64,000 bases of DNA, from NCBI GenBank assembly GCA_001804705.1, contig MHAY01000071.1:46857-110856 (forward strand). The letters run 5' to 3'. Positions within the stretch are counted from its first letter, which is position 1; every line of letters starts with the position of its first letter. Positions 1 through 9,062 of this stretch are shown here, in pieces. The translations under genes and the position numbers were made by a program. Origin of the DNA: Ignavibacteria bacterium RIFOXYC2_FULL_35_21 (GTDB taxonomy: Bacteria; Bacteroidota; Ignavibacteria; Kapaibacteriales; UBA2268). The notes under the pieces are model-generated. The model did not search any database and had not been told where the DNA came from. It saw only the letters and a list, made by a program, of their open reading frames with translations.

Positions 1-975
1 ATTTATCGAATCTGCGAAACAACTGGAAGGTAAATCCTGGGCGATTGTAATAGCCCCTGAGCTTTTCATCGCTTTTAAGCCTAAAGCACCATCCTCTGTG
101 TTTCCGCCAAGCAGTACAGCGATTGCATTTGAGCCTAAATACTCTGCGGCAGAAAACATGAGAACGTCAATCGAAGGCCTTTGGTTATTTACCCTCTCAC
201 CGCTTTCAATCGAAACTTCTGCCCTGCCACCTGTTCTTACGATTTTCATGTGGAAATCACCTGGAGCTATCAGCACCAACCCGGGTTGTACCCTATCTCC
301 AATTTCGGCTTCCTTAACATTCATAGCTGAAATCTCATCCTGCCTGTAAGCCAATGTTTTGGAATAACCCTGGTGTATGTGCTGAACAACAAGAACAGCA
401 GGCATGTTTTGAGGAAACCGTGATATTATTTTCCTTAGTCCCTCGACTCCCCCGACAGAACCTCCGATGATAATTACTTTATCCTGTATTGATGCGGCGA
501 TTTCAGGCTCTAAGTTTGGCGTCCTTCTTATAAAACCGAAATTTTTATCTTTCCAGTGAGAAACGTTTGCTGAAGCTGCTAATTTGATTTTTGAAGACAA
601 GTCCTGAATAAAATCATTCAATGCCCTGAGTATTGTGTTAATTGGTTTTGGTACGAAATCAACTGCACCGGATTCGAGTGCCTGCAAGGTTATGTGTTTC
701 CCTTTTAATGTCGTGTAACTGACAGCAACAACAGGTATGGGATTATTGGGCATAAGTTGCCTTAGAAATTCAATACCGTCCATCTGTGTTGTCTCTATAT
801 CGAGTGTTATTACATCAGGTTTCAGTTTCAATATCATATCCTGTACCGAATCTGTATCCGGTGCAGAGCCGACAACCTCTATTTCCGGGTCCTTCGACAA
901 TTCCTGAGTAATCGTGTTCCTGTTATGGGGAGAACCGTCAATTAAAATTACCCTGATTTTCCTGTCTTCTTCCAT
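1..975 (-). CDS. cheB: Chemotaxis response regulator / protein-glutamate methylesterase CheB (3' end outside window)
   Basis: The reading frame runs from an ATG at 973-975 to the left edge without a stop, so 325 codons are visible and the C-terminus is missing. The N-terminal half is a CheY-like receiver: the presumed phospho-acceptor Asp lies in DVITLDIETTQMDG, and the switch Lys is in FVPKPI. The C-terminal half is the methylesterase, with the Ser motif IIIGGSVGG, the His in VVQHIHQG, and the Asp in GGNTEDGALG. CheB removes methyl groups from chemoreceptor glutamates and adapts chemotaxis to CheA phosphorylation. The acidic pocket reads LIDGS instead of the usual VDDS, so one pocket acid is missing. 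No other chemotaxis gene is in the window. Confidence 0.93.
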   Translation of the reverse strand, partial: MEEDRKIRVILIDGSPHNRNTITQELSKDPEIEVVGSAPDTDSVQDMILKLKPDVITLDIETTQMDGIEFLRQLMPNNPIPVVAVSYTTLKGKHITLQALESGAVDFVPKPINTILRALNDFIQDLSSKIKLAASANVSHWKDKNFGFIRRTPNLEPEIAASIQDKVIIIGGSVGGVEGLRKIISRFPQNMPAVLVVQHIHQGYSKTLAYRQDEISAMNVKEAEIGDRVQPGLVLIAPGDFHMKIVRTGGRAEVSIESGERVNNQRPSIDVLMFSAAEYLGSNAIAVLLGGNTEDGALGLKAMKSSGAITIAQDLPSSCFADSIN

Positions 976-1309
976 TCAATCTAAATATTGCATCCTACAA
1001 TCAAAAGATTATATCCTGAGAAACGAAACTGTTTTTCAGTAAATATAATCAAGCAAATTATACAATATCAGAATTATTTAAAAGAAATATTTGCTTTTAA
1101 TAATGATAAATGCAAATTGCTTCCTTTAAACACAAATCTTATGAAATAATAATTTGTTGTTATCAAATTTAATGAGAAAATATTTAGCTTTATATAAAAA
1201 AATATTTTATATTAAATGACTAATTTACATCAAGAATATTTTTTTATGTTTTCTAATTATTGTAAGATTGGTTAAAAAAACAATATTTCAAATTTAGTGA
1301 TTAATACTA
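976..1309. other. Intergenic region, AT-rich, no gene seen
   Basis: This 334-bp stretch separates the divergent cheB and the 1310 gene. It is very AT-rich with many stops in all frames. I see no RNA gene, repeat or convincing hairpin. It presumably carries the two divergent promoters. Confidence 0.5.
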
Positions 1310-1801
1310 ATGAAAAGAATTAACATTTATATATTTTTATTATTCATTTTTTTTTCATTTTCCGGACTTAAATCATATTCATTTATTCCTCAAGATACAC
1401 TTGGAAGACACTTATGGTATATCGAATTGATAGGTGTTAATTATGGCATATCATTTAATTATGAATATATTTTTTCAAAAGATACAATATTAAAAATCAG
1501 CTTAAGAACAGGTATAGGTGGAACATTTTTTTTTATTAGCCGCTATGGTATTCCAATTATGATTAATTTCATTATAGGCAGAGTAGATTGTGTAGATATT
1601 GGTTTAGGTTTATTGTTTGATAAAGTGAAATATCTTGGAATTGAAGATTATCCTACACAGGCAATAAAATTTATAGGAAATATTGGTTATAGGTATATCG
1701 GAGATAGTGGATTCTTATTCAAAATTGGCTTAACGCCAATTTATCATGCAGATAGGGGATTTTTACCAATTATAGGAATTGGTTTAGGGCATTATTTTTA
1801 A
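1310..1801 (+). CDS. Small exported beta-barrel-like protein, copy 1 of tandem pair
   Basis: This 163-residue protein begins with a hydrophobic signal-peptide-like segment (about residues 5-22). The rest alternates polar and hydrophobic residues, is rich in Gly, Tyr and Phe, and ends in an aromatic residue (GHYF), which is typical of outer-membrane beta barrels. The next gene (1856) is clearly homologous: both share LWYIE, FNYEYIF, INFIIG, IGYR and a final GHYF. They are a tandem duplication. I do not recognise the family and propose no function beyond a likely outer-membrane location. The region is more AT-rich than the core genes nearby. Confidence 0.7.
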   Translation: MKRINIYIFLLFIFFSFSGLKSYSFIPQDTLGRHLWYIELIGVNYGISFNYEYIFSKDTILKISLRTGIGGTFFFISRYGIPIMINFIIGRVDCVDIGLGLLFDKVKYLGIEDYPTQAIKFIGNIGYRYIGDSGFLFKIGLTPIYHADRGFLPIIGIGLGHYF

Positions 1802-1855
1802 GAAAATAAGCCATAATTATTTATTAAAGAAAAAACAATAGAAATAAATTCAAGT

Positions 1856-2356
1856 ATGAAAAAAATAGTATATTTTGGTTTATTATTTATTCTTTTTTCA
1901 TTTTCAGAATTAAAATCCGATTCTTCAACTCATCAGGATTCTTTGGGGAATCATTTGTGGTATATTGAAATGAGCGGGAAAAATATTTTTTTAGCTTCTT
2001 TTAATTATGAATATATATTTGCAAAAAATGAATTTTTATTTGATGATGTGAGTTTAAAAGCTGGTATTGGTGGTCTTTTTATTGTTGCTTTTTTACGTTT
2101 TGAGTTCCCGGTTACGATAAACTTCATAATTGGTAAAAAACATTGCTTTGAAACCGGCATAGGTGTTTCCTTTGATTATGTACCTGAAAGTTTTAAGTAT
2201 GAATATCCTTCACAGGTTGTTAAATTCAGAGGTAGTATTGGATATAGGTTTATAAATGATAAGGGATTAATATTTAGAGCTGACATAATTCCAATTTATT
2301 TTGCAGGTTCAGGTTTAAATGTTTTTTATGGCATAAGTTTTGGCCATTACTTTTAA
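1856..2356 (+). CDS. Small exported beta-barrel-like protein, copy 2 of tandem pair
   Basis: This 166-residue paralogue of the 1310 gene lies 54 bp downstream on the same strand. It has the same plan: a short N-terminal hydrophobic signal, a Ser/Asp/His linker, then LWYIEMSG, SFNYEYIF, INFIIGK, IGYRF and a terminal GHYF. The copies have diverged widely but align over their full length, with a few extra residues in the first third here. A C-terminal aromatic residue and alternating strands suggest a small outer-membrane barrel. Function unknown. Confidence 0.7.
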   Translation: MKKIVYFGLLFILFSFSELKSDSSTHQDSLGNHLWYIEMSGKNIFLASFNYEYIFAKNEFLFDDVSLKAGIGGLFIVAFLRFEFPVTINFIIGKKHCFETGIGVSFDYVPESFKYEYPSQVVKFRGSIGYRFINDKGLIFRADIIPIYFAGSGLNVFYGISFGHYF

Positions 2357-2403
2357 GATTTATATATACAATGTTCAATAACAAAACTTTTATAAATTTC
2401 TTT

Positions 2404-3165
2404 TTAAGCATCTCTCAAACCATACCTATCCAAAGTAAAAGTTTCACCAAGATATAACCTCTTAACTTCCTCGTTTGAGGCTATTTCTTCGGCACTGCCT
2501 GCAGTATAGATTTGCCCGTCAATCAATATATAAGCCCTGTCTGTTATTGATAATGTTTCGTGGACATTATGGTCTGTTATTAGGACACCGATTCCCTGGT
2601 TTTTCAGTTTGCGTACCATACGCATAATATCTTCGACTGCAAGCGGGTCAATACCTGCAAAGGGTTCGTCGAGAAGAATGAATTTGGGATTGGAAGCAAG
2701 CGTCCGGGAGATTTCACATCTGCGGCGTTCCCCACCCGAAAGTGTATAGCCCTTGCTTTTTCTTATATGCTGAATACCGAATGTTTCCAAAAGGTACTCA
2801 AGTTTTTCTTTTCTTTCTTTGCGTGTCAGAGGTTGTAATTGCAAAACGGATTTAATATTATTTTCGACTGATAATTTTCTGAAAATTGATGCCTCCTGGG
2901 GCAGGTAGCTGATACCGAGATGAGAACGTTTGTACATTGCTTTATTTGTTATGTGTTCATTGTCAAGTTCAACATTCCCCGAATTTGGCTTTATCATTCC
3001 GACAATCATATAAAAAGTTGTTGTTTTTCCTGCTCCGTTCGGACCCAATAAACCTACTACTTCTCCCTGCTGAAGGCTTAGGGACACTTCTTTTACTACA
3101 GTTCTTTGTTTGAACCTTTTTACAAGATTATGTGCTTTCAGTTCGCTTAGCTTTTCTTGTTCCAA
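2404..3165 (-). CDS. lptB: Lipopolysaccharide export ABC transporter ATP-binding protein LptB
   Basis: This cytoplasmic ATPase of the LptB2FG transporter powers extraction of LPS from the inner membrane and its passage to the outer membrane. The 253-residue length is normal. Walker A is GPNGAGKTTTFYMIVGM, the signature is LSGGERRRCEISR, and Walker B is FILLDEPFAGIDP followed by the H-loop LITDHNVHETL. The YLPQEASIFRKLSVENN segment is typical of LptB rather than of other ABC ATPases. It is the last gene of a three-gene minus-strand run and starts 2 bp after the HtrA stop, so it is probably co-transcribed with an envelope-quality-control protease. lptF, lptG and lptC are not in the window. Confidence 0.93.
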   Translation of the reverse strand: MEQEKLSELKAHNLVKRFKQRTVVKEVSLSLQQGEVVGLLGPNGAGKTTTFYMIVGMIKPNSGNVELDNEHITNKAMYKRSHLGISYLPQEASIFRKLSVENNIKSVLQLQPLTRKERKEKLEYLLETFGIQHIRKSKGYTLSGGERRRCEISRTLASNPKFILLDEPFAGIDPLAVEDIMRMVRKLKNQGIGVLITDHNVHETLSITDRAYILIDGQIYTAGSAEEIASNEEVKRLYLGETFTLDRYGLRDA

Positions 3166-3167
3166 TA

Positions 3168-4376
3168 CTATCGTCCTATTGATTTCAATGTTAATGTTTT
3201 TGTAATTTTTTTATCGTCTCTGAGTAAAGTGAAATTCAGCTTTTCACCTACGGTGCAGTCTTTGACTATTACGTTATAATCTTCAACTTTATTAATTGGT
3301 TGATTGTCAATTTCTAAAATTATATCTCCGGGTTCAATTCCTGCTTCCTCTGCAGAAGATTTTCTTATTATGCTGTAAACCACAACACCTTCTTTAACAC
3401 TTGAAGATATATAGGGCGCCAAAGATTCATCAACTTCCCGCACATCCATTCCAACATTAAAGTTTCTGTTTATTTTCTTATTATTCTTGATTATGTCAAC
3501 AACTTTTTTTACTCTGTTAATAGGAATAGCAAACCCAATTCCGATACTGCCTGCACCCCTAGAACTTTGAGAAGTTGAGAATATAACGGTATTGATGCCG
3601 ATTACTTCACCGAGTGAATTAACGAGAGGTCCGCCTGAATTTCCTGAACTGATTGCCGCATCGGTTTGAATCATGCCTCTATAAACTCTGTCATCCTGAG
3701 TAAAGTTGATATTTTTATTTGAAACAACTCCTACTGTGATTGTCGGTTTTGTGTTAATATCAAATAAACCGAAGGGATTGCCGAAGGCAATTGTCCATTC
3801 TCCGATTATTACATCTTCAGAATTTGCCAATTTGAGGTAAGGGAAATTATCCCCTTTAATTTTGAGCAAAGCAACATCGCTTGTCTTGTCTGCTCCGATA
3901 ATTTCGGCATCAAATTTCTTTCCGTCAGTAGTTGTAATTATTATTTTCGAAGCATTGCCTGCAACATGATGATTGGTTAGTATATACCCATCGGATGAAA
4001 TCAGGAAGCCTGAACCCAAACCCTGAACAGAGTATTGTCTTGTCCTGCTTCTTCTTTGATTGCCGAAAAAGTGCTGGAAAAACGGGTCGTCAAAGAACAT
4101 GTTGTATGGGTCACGGTATTCAACCTGATATACTTCCGTAACATTGATACCAACAATCGCAGGACTGCATTCCTCCACAGCTTTTGTTATGGCATTTTGC
4201 CTTGAATTCGATATATCATCGGATGAGCCGTTACTATAAACAGAATAACTGTTCTTTGCTTCTGTATATAATTCATTTTCTGAACTGCCCGGTTCCCTGC
4301 TTTCTGAATTACAATTTTGAAATGTAAAAAGTATAAAAAGGCTGACAATGAATAGTTTGATATTCCTTAAAAACAT
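3168..4376 (-). CDS. htrA: HtrA/DegP-type periplasmic serine protease with one PDZ domain, probable lipoprotein
   Basis: The protein has 402 residues. The N-terminus has a hydrophobic segment ending in FQNC, a plausible lipobox, so it may be membrane-anchored. The trypsin-like domain (about 80-300) carries the triad: His in TNHHVAG, Asp in TSDVALLKIK, Ser in SSGNSGGPLV. One PDZ domain follows (about 305-400), with GVVVYSIIRKSSAEEAGIEPGDII. This single-PDZ plan resembles DegS or the short bacterial HtrA proteins. They degrade misfolded envelope proteins or cut regulatory substrates. It lies between a 115-residue protein of unknown function and lptB, suggesting an envelope-maintenance operon. 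Confidence 0.9.
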   Translation of the reverse strand: MFLRNIKLFIVSLFILFTFQNCNSESREPGSSENELYTEAKNSYSVYSNGSSDDISNSRQNAITKAVEECSPAIVGINVTEVYQVEYRDPYNMFFDDPFFQHFFGNQRRSRTRQYSVQGLGSGFLISSDGYILTNHHVAGNASKIIITTTDGKKFDAEIIGADKTSDVALLKIKGDNFPYLKLANSEDVIIGEWTIAFGNPFGLFDINTKPTITVGVVSNKNINFTQDDRVYRGMIQTDAAISSGNSGGPLVNSLGEVIGINTVIFSTSQSSRGAGSIGIGFAIPINRVKKVVDIIKNNKKINRNFNVGMDVREVDESLAPYISSSVKEGVVVYSIIRKSSAEEAGIEPGDIILEIDNQPINKVEDYNVIVKDCTVGEKLNFTLLRDDKKITKTLTLKSIGR

Positions 4377-4395
4377 ATTTATCCCATTAAAATTA

Positions 4396-4743
4396 TCAAT
4401 AAAGATTAAGCGAGTTTAGTTCATCCATTAAATTATCCACAGTATCGCTCAAAGATTCACTCTTACCTTTAATTACCCTGCAAAGGTGGTGCAATCTGTT
4501 GTAATAATCTTCATCGGGTTTGCGTATGACTTCCTGCTCGAGGTCGCCGTTATTTTGATAAATTTCGAACCTGATTGGAAAATCATTTGTCTTTGCAAGG
4601 TTTCTCGGGAATGTCAGAATAACATAATGCTCCTTAAGGTTAAGTCTGAAAATACCTTCGTCATCGGTTGCATCCCATTTGATTAACTTATTTGTTGTTC
4701 TTTCGACTACAACACTCAGAAAAGTTTCGAATTTGTCCTTCAA
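4396..4743 (-). CDS. Conserved-looking hypothetical protein, first gene of the htrA-lptB run
   Basis: This 115-residue soluble protein has no signal peptide or membrane segment. It uses a TTG start (4741-4743) preceded by a strong purine-rich ribosome site (GGGAGAAGG), which supports this start. The middle (KEHYVILTFPRN, FPIRFEIYQNNGD) looks like a small beta sheet and the C-terminal third is helical (YYNRLHHLCRVIKG, VDNLMDELNSL). I do not recognise the family. It ends 19 bp before htrA, on the same strand. Confidence 0.6.
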   Translation of the reverse strand: MKDKFETFLSVVVERTTNKLIKWDATDDEGIFRLNLKEHYVILTFPRNLAKTNDFPIRFEIYQNNGDLEQEVIRKPDEDYYNRLHHLCRVIKGKSESLSDTVDNLMDELNSLNLY

Positions 4744-4976
4744 TGCCTTCTCCCGTAATTATTATTAATATATCAATGTTATATACTGTGCAAAATTAAC
4801 GGCTCATTAAAAACAATAAACGTTATAAATCGAAATCTATTATTATTAAATTTGTGTTTTAAATTAATGGAATTGCTGAATTGAATAAAACTCTGTCATT
4901 CTGAGTTCCTGGCCACCGCCGATGCGATGGTTAAACAAACATAGGACAAGTTAGAAACGGGCTTTATATCTAATTT

Positions 4977-5105
4977 GAATAGCCACTATCTTTAGATAGT
5001 GGAAGTTGGCCACCTGATTCCGACTTCAGTCACTTGTTTTTATTAGTGGATAAATCCCGTACGTGGTGGTCATTTATTCCCACTATTTAAAAATAGTGGC
5101 TATTC
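4977..5105. repeat. REPIN-like element, copy 1 (two inward hairpins with inverted ends)
   Basis: The element begins GAATAGCCACTAT and ends ATAGTGGCTATTC, which are perfect inverted termini. Each end forms its own hairpin: CCACTATC-TTTA-GATAGTGG on the left, and CCACTATTT/AAATAGTGG on the right. A second copy lies at 26999-27130, with the hairpins nearly identical and the centre partly conserved. The layout matches paired REP elements of the kind moved by IS200-like RAYT transposases, but no such gene is in the window. It sits in the 452-bp gap between the 4396 gene and priA. A short GTCATTCTGAG repeat fragment at about 4894 is also in this gap. Confidence 0.8.
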
Positions 5106-5195
5106 ATCCGACATAAAATGAAAGATGTCTTTAATAGGATTAAGAATGACAAATTATAAATTGGCTTCCATATTATTTAACCTGATTAATCCTTT

Positions 5196-7715
5196 ATGCA
5201 GTCAATAGTAAATATAGCAATACCTATTCCGGGAAATCAATTGTTTTCATACAGGATTTCTCACGGCTCCGATGAAAGCACCTTAGTTGGCAGAAGAGCT
5301 CTTGTTCCCTTTGGTAAGAGGACTTTGACAGGGTACATAGTTGAAATGTGTAAGGATAATAAAAAAGAAGGCTTGAAATCGGTTTATGAACTATTGGATT
5401 CCGAACCTGTTTTCTCTAACGAAATGCTTGAACTGACTAACTGGATTGCAGATTATTATTTCTGCTCTTGGGGTATAGTGCTGAAATCTGCTATTCCTTC
5501 AGGTATGTCACCAAAAAGCGTGATCAAGGTACAGCTTGTCTATTCTCCAACTGAAAATGAATTAAATGAAATCCAAAAAAAATCACCAAAGAAAGCGGCT
5601 TTAATTCGGTTTTTGTCAGGGCATAATGATTTTCTTACGATTAATTATCTTGAAGAAAATCTGAAATCAGGCTCTGTGGCGGCTCATCTCGAAGCACTCG
5701 AGCAAATTAACTGGGTTAAAATAAACAGAATGATTGAAGATGATATTGCTCCCAAAACTCAAAAAGCAGTCATTCTTTCACAGGAATTAGTAGATGATTA
5801 TGACAAATTCAAAAATGCTTTGATTGAATTAGACAAGAAATCAATCAGGCAGTCACTATTATTAAATTATATCAATCAACATTTCTTAGAATCACATAAA
5901 CCGGTATTAATAACGGATGCTATAAAAGCAACGAAATCAAATTATCAATCTATAAATTCATTAGCATCAAAAAATTTGATTGAAATACTTGAAGTCGAGG
6001 TTGACCGCTCTGCTCCTATTGAAATAAAAGAATCTCTATCACAAAGAGACGAGAGCAAGCTTCTACTTAATGAAGAACAGTCTCATGCTTTAAATGAGAT
6101 AATTACAGGATATAATAATTCTAATTTCAATGTTTTTCTTCTGCATGGAGTTACGGGAAGTGGTAAAACACTAGTGTATATTCATGCAATCAGGCAAGTC
6201 ATAACAACAGGGAAAACAGCCCTTATACTTGTCCCTGAAATATCATTAACACCTCAGTTGATTGACCGTTTCAAATCCGTTTTCCATGAGAAAATCGCAG
6301 TGCTTCACTCACGTATGTCCGAAGGGGAGAGATATGACACATGGAGAGCAATAAAAAAAGGGGATGCTAAAATCGTCATTGGAGCACGTTCTGCAATATT
6401 TGCTCCTTTGAATAATATTGGATTAGTCATTGTTGATGAAGAACACGAGCCATCTTTCAAGCAGAATGAACCTGACCCCAAATACAATGCAAGGGATGTC
6501 GCACTTGTTCGCGGAAAAATTGTTCATGCGGTTGTCGTTCTTGGCTCGGCAACACCTTCAATCGAGAGTATGTACAATGCAAACACTGGCAAATACAGAC
6601 TTCTTAACATTACCCAAAGAGCAGACGGAGCCAATCTTCCAAAAATTGAAATTGTGAATATAATTGAATCTAAAAGAAAAAATGAAGTTACAGGTATCCT
6701 GACGAAGACTCTTCTTCAGGAAATTGAAAAACGTGTCATAAAAAAAGAAGGTGTGATTTTATTCCAGAACAGGCGTGGCTTTGCCGTCTATCTCGAATGT
6801 CCCGAATGTGCCCATATTCCCATGTGTAAAAATTGCTCTGTTACTTTAACATACCACAAAGCTAAAGGACAGCTACGCTGTCATTACTGCGGCTATACTG
6901 TAAATGCTTCAAAGAAATGCCAGGCTTGTTCGCATTCTCCGATGAAGGAGGTTGGCTTTGGCACTCAGAGAATCGAGGATGACCTCAATGAATGGTTTAA
7001 GGAAAAAGAGATTAAGCCTGTAATTGCAAGAATGGACTTGGATACTACTTCGAGAAAAGATGCTCATAGAAAAATACTCCAGGCGTTTTCAAACGGGCAA
7101 ACAGATATCCTTATCGGTACACAAATGGTCGCTAAGGGTTTGGATTTTGACAGGGTAACATTGGTAGGCGTCGTTAATGCTGATTTACAACTTTATCTTC
7201 CCGATTTTCGTGCTTCCGAAAGAACATTCCAGCTTCTGACACAAGTATCAGGCAGGGCAGGGCGTACAAGTGAAAAAGAGGGAGAAGTAATTATTCAGTC
7301 ATCTCACCCCGAACATCCTGCTATTCAATCTGCTTTAAACGGTTCTTATACTGAATTTTATGAAAATGAAATAAAAGCACGAAAGGATGCCCTATACCCG
7401 CCTTACACAAGATTCAATGTTATTCTTTTTTCCGGGAAAAATGCAAAAAAGGTGGATGAATGTTCCGAGAATTTTAAAAGCTTACTTCCTCATGATAGAA
7501 AATATATATTGGCTCTGGGTCCTGTCGAACCTGTTATCCCCAAGGTTAGAAACAATTTTAGGAGATTAATAGTTATAAAAAATAATAAGAAAACTGACCC
7601 ATCCGGAAAGCAATTGAGACACATCTTTGCAGAAGCATATGATGTATATAATGAAAAATATGCATCTTCATCAGTTAAAGTTGTATTTGATATTGATTCC
7701 TATTCGGGATTATAA
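5196..7715 (+). CDS. priA: Primosomal replication-restart helicase PriA
   Basis: PriA recognises stalled forks and D-loops, unwinds the lagging arm and reloads the replicative helicase. This 839-residue protein has the N-terminal 3' DNA-binding domain (FSYRISHG...RRALVPFGKRTLTGYI). The helicase core has Walker A GVTGSGKT, Walker B VIVDEEHE, and motif III LGSATPSIES. The zinc module has four CxxC pairs (CPEC, CKNC, CHYC, CQAC). The C-terminal half has the motifs IGTQMVAKGLDFDRV and QVSGRAGR. Length and order are as expected for the family. It stands alone on the plus strand after the repeat element. Confidence 0.97.
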   Translation: MQSIVNIAIPIPGNQLFSYRISHGSDESTLVGRRALVPFGKRTLTGYIVEMCKDNKKEGLKSVYELLDSEPVFSNEMLELTNWIADYYFCSWGIVLKSAIPSGMSPKSVIKVQLVYSPTENELNEIQKKSPKKAALIRFLSGHNDFLTINYLEENLKSGSVAAHLEALEQINWVKINRMIEDDIAPKTQKAVILSQELVDDYDKFKNALIELDKKSIRQSLLLNYINQHFLESHKPVLITDAIKATKSNYQSINSLASKNLIEILEVEVDRSAPIEIKESLSQRDESKLLLNEEQSHALNEIITGYNNSNFNVFLLHGVTGSGKTLVYIHAIRQVITTGKTALILVPEISLTPQLIDRFKSVFHEKIAVLHSRMSEGERYDTWRAIKKGDAKIVIGARSAIFAPLNNIGLVIVDEEHEPSFKQNEPDPKYNARDVALVRGKIVHAVVVLGSATPSIESMYNANTGKYRLLNITQRADGANLPKIEIVNIIESKRKNEVTGILTKTLLQEIEKRVIKKEGVILFQNRRGFAVYLECPECAHIPMCKNCSVTLTYHKAKGQLRCHYCGYTVNASKKCQACSHSPMKEVGFGTQRIEDDLNEWFKEKEIKPVIARMDLDTTSRKDAHRKILQAFSNGQTDILIGTQMVAKGLDFDRVTLVGVVNADLQLYLPDFRASERTFQLLTQVSGRAGRTSEKEGEVIIQSSHPEHPAIQSALNGSYTEFYENEIKARKDALYPPYTRFNVILFSGKNAKKVDECSENFKSLLPHDRKYILALGPVEPVIPKVRNNFRRLIVIKNNKKTDPSGKQLRHIFAEAYDVYNEKYASSSVKVVFDIDSYSGL

Positions 7716-7779
7716 ATTAAAAAAATCATAACTTTTCAAAAAAAACTCCGTATAATTATAGAGAAGATTAGAACACAAA

Positions 7780-8112
7780 GTGAAAAATATAATTAACAAG
7801 TTATTATATAGGGAAACATTAAAAAAATATTTCGAACCGGAATTGTTATTCTGGATTGTAGCCCTTTTATATCTTTCATTAATAAATGTAGAAGCTCATA
7901 CACATTTCAGCTTTTGCCCATTGCATAATCTTGGAATTGAATGGTGCCCCGGATGCGGCTTAGGCAGGTCAATATCTTATCTACTTCACGGGAATATTTT
8001 GCAATCATTCGAAGCTCATTGGCTGGGCCCTATTGCTTTTTTAATCATATTATTCAGAATATATCAATTAATAAGAAATTTAGTTTTAAGAAATAAAATT
8101 ATTTATCAATAA
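7780..8112 (+). CDS. DUF2752-family small membrane protein
   Basis: This 110-residue protein starts at GTG and has two or three hydrophobic segments (about 24-38, 85-100). Between them is the motif CPLHNLGIEWCPGCGLGRS, typical of DUF2752 proteins, where the conserved Cys and Gly residues lie next to a membrane helix. The biochemical role of the family is unknown. In Bacteroidota these genes commonly lie beside TM2-domain genes, and here a TM2 gene follows after 9 bp. Confidence 0.75.
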   Translation: MKNIINKLLYRETLKKYFEPELLFWIVALLYLSLINVEAHTHFSFCPLHNLGIEWCPGCGLGRSISYLLHGNILQSFEAHWLGPIAFLIILFRIYQLIRNLVLRNKIIYQ

Positions 8113-8121
8113 GGAGGAATT

Positions 8122-8475
8122 ATGGCAGATGTTTTTAACTACTTACCGATGCTCGAGGGCGAAGAACTAATGTACGTTCAGCATTTAATCAAGGATTTGT
8201 CCGACGACCAGGCTAAGCAGTTTGCAATGATATATTCGGCTCGTCGCAAAGACCCTCAGATAATTTTGATTACATGCCTCGTAGGTTTTCTAGGCATTGC
8301 AGGAATCCATAGGTTTTTGCTCGAACAAATCGGTATGGGTATTTTGTATATTCTGACCGGAGGCTTGTGTTGGATTGGTACAATCGTTGACCTTGTAAAT
8401 TACAAGAAATTGACTTATGAATACAATCTGAAAATTGCAAATGATGTTTCAATGATAATCAAAAGCAGAAATTAA
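8122..8475 (+). CDS. TM2 domain-containing membrane protein
   Basis: The start is well defined by AAGGAGGA five bases upstream of the ATG. The 117-residue product has a soluble N-terminal helical part (about 1-48) and then a TM2 domain: two membrane helices with a short turn containing GIAGIHRFLLEQIGMGILYILTGGLCWIGTIVD. The family has no established biochemical function. It probably forms an operon with the upstream DUF2752 gene and is followed by a strong intrinsic terminator. Confidence 0.85.
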   Translation: MADVFNYLPMLEGEELMYVQHLIKDLSDDQAKQFAMIYSARRKDPQIILITCLVGFLGIAGIHRFLLEQIGMGILYILTGGLCWIGTIVDLVNYKKLTYEYNLKIANDVSMIIKSRN

Positions 8476-8494
8476 TTTTATATAATTGGTTATG

Positions 8495-8530
8495 GCGTCA
8501 GGAGTAACTCCTGACGCTGTTTTTTTTATT
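8495..8530 (+). terminator. Rho-independent terminator after the TM2 gene
   Basis: A perfect 10-bp stem (GCGTCAGGAG / CTCCTGACGC) with a TAA loop at 8495-8517 is followed by a T-rich run on the plus strand. It lies between the convergent TM2 and HAD-phosphatase genes, and the T run overlaps the stop of the minus-strand gene. Confidence 0.88.
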
Positions 8531-9062
8531 TCAATTTACTGAACAAGTTAGTAAATACTTCATCCAGGTTCCGAAAAACATAGTCGGCATTTGGGAAATC
8601 ACCATTCTTAGCAGGTTTCAGTAAAACTGTTTTTAAGCCTGCTCTTTTTCCAGCCGTAACATCTGATTTTCTATCTCCTATCATCCACGAATTTTCAATA
8701 TCTATATCCCATTTTTCAATTGCTTCCAGGAGCATTCCGGGATTTGGCTTCCGCCTGAAACTGTTGTTTTCGGCAAGTTCGGTGGAGTAGTAAATATCAT
8801 CGAAATTACTTCCCGTCAATTCCTTTAATTTGCTTTGCATATATCCATGAACTATCTCCAGCTCTTTTTCTGTCATTAATCCTTTGCCTATTCCCTGCTG
8901 GTTTGTTGTCAGTATTGTCAGATAAGCTGCCGATTTAATATTCTTAAAAAATTTAATAAAATCGGGCACAAACCTAAAATCTTCTGCTGATTTGATATAT
9001 TTCCCAACTATTCGGAAATTAACAACACCGTCTCTATCAAAAAAAATTGCTTTGCGTTTCAT
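8526..9062 (-). CDS. HAD-IIIA phosphatase, D-glycero-D-manno-heptose 1,7-bisphosphate phosphatase-like
   Basis: This 178-residue protein has the HAD motifs in order: FFDRDGVVN (motif I), LTTNQQGIGKG (motif II region), RRKPNPGM (motif III Lys) and MIGDRKSDVTAGKRAG (motif IV). This is the GmhB/HisB-N class, which removes a phosphate in ADP-heptose synthesis for LPS. The Cys-rich zinc loop usual in GmhB just before RKPxPGM is absent here (ELAENNSFRRKPNPGM), so the substrate assignment is less certain. The start overlaps the stop of the upstream glycosyltransferase by one base, so the two are translationally coupled and likely both act on surface polysaccharide. Confidence 0.8.
   Translation of the reverse strand: MKRKAIFFDRDGVVNFRIVGKYIKSAEDFRFVPDFIKFFKNIKSAAYLTILTTNQQGIGKGLMTEKELEIVHGYMQSKLKELTGSNFDDIYYSTELAENNSFRRKPNPGMLLEAIEKWDIDIENSWMIGDRKSDVTAGKRAGLKTVLLKPAKNGDFPNADYVFRNLDEVFTNLFSKLK

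Noticed and set aside
98..349. 83-codon plus-strand frame at the left edge
   Set aside because: It lies antisense to the methylesterase domain of CheB, whose catalytic motifs are clear on the minus strand.
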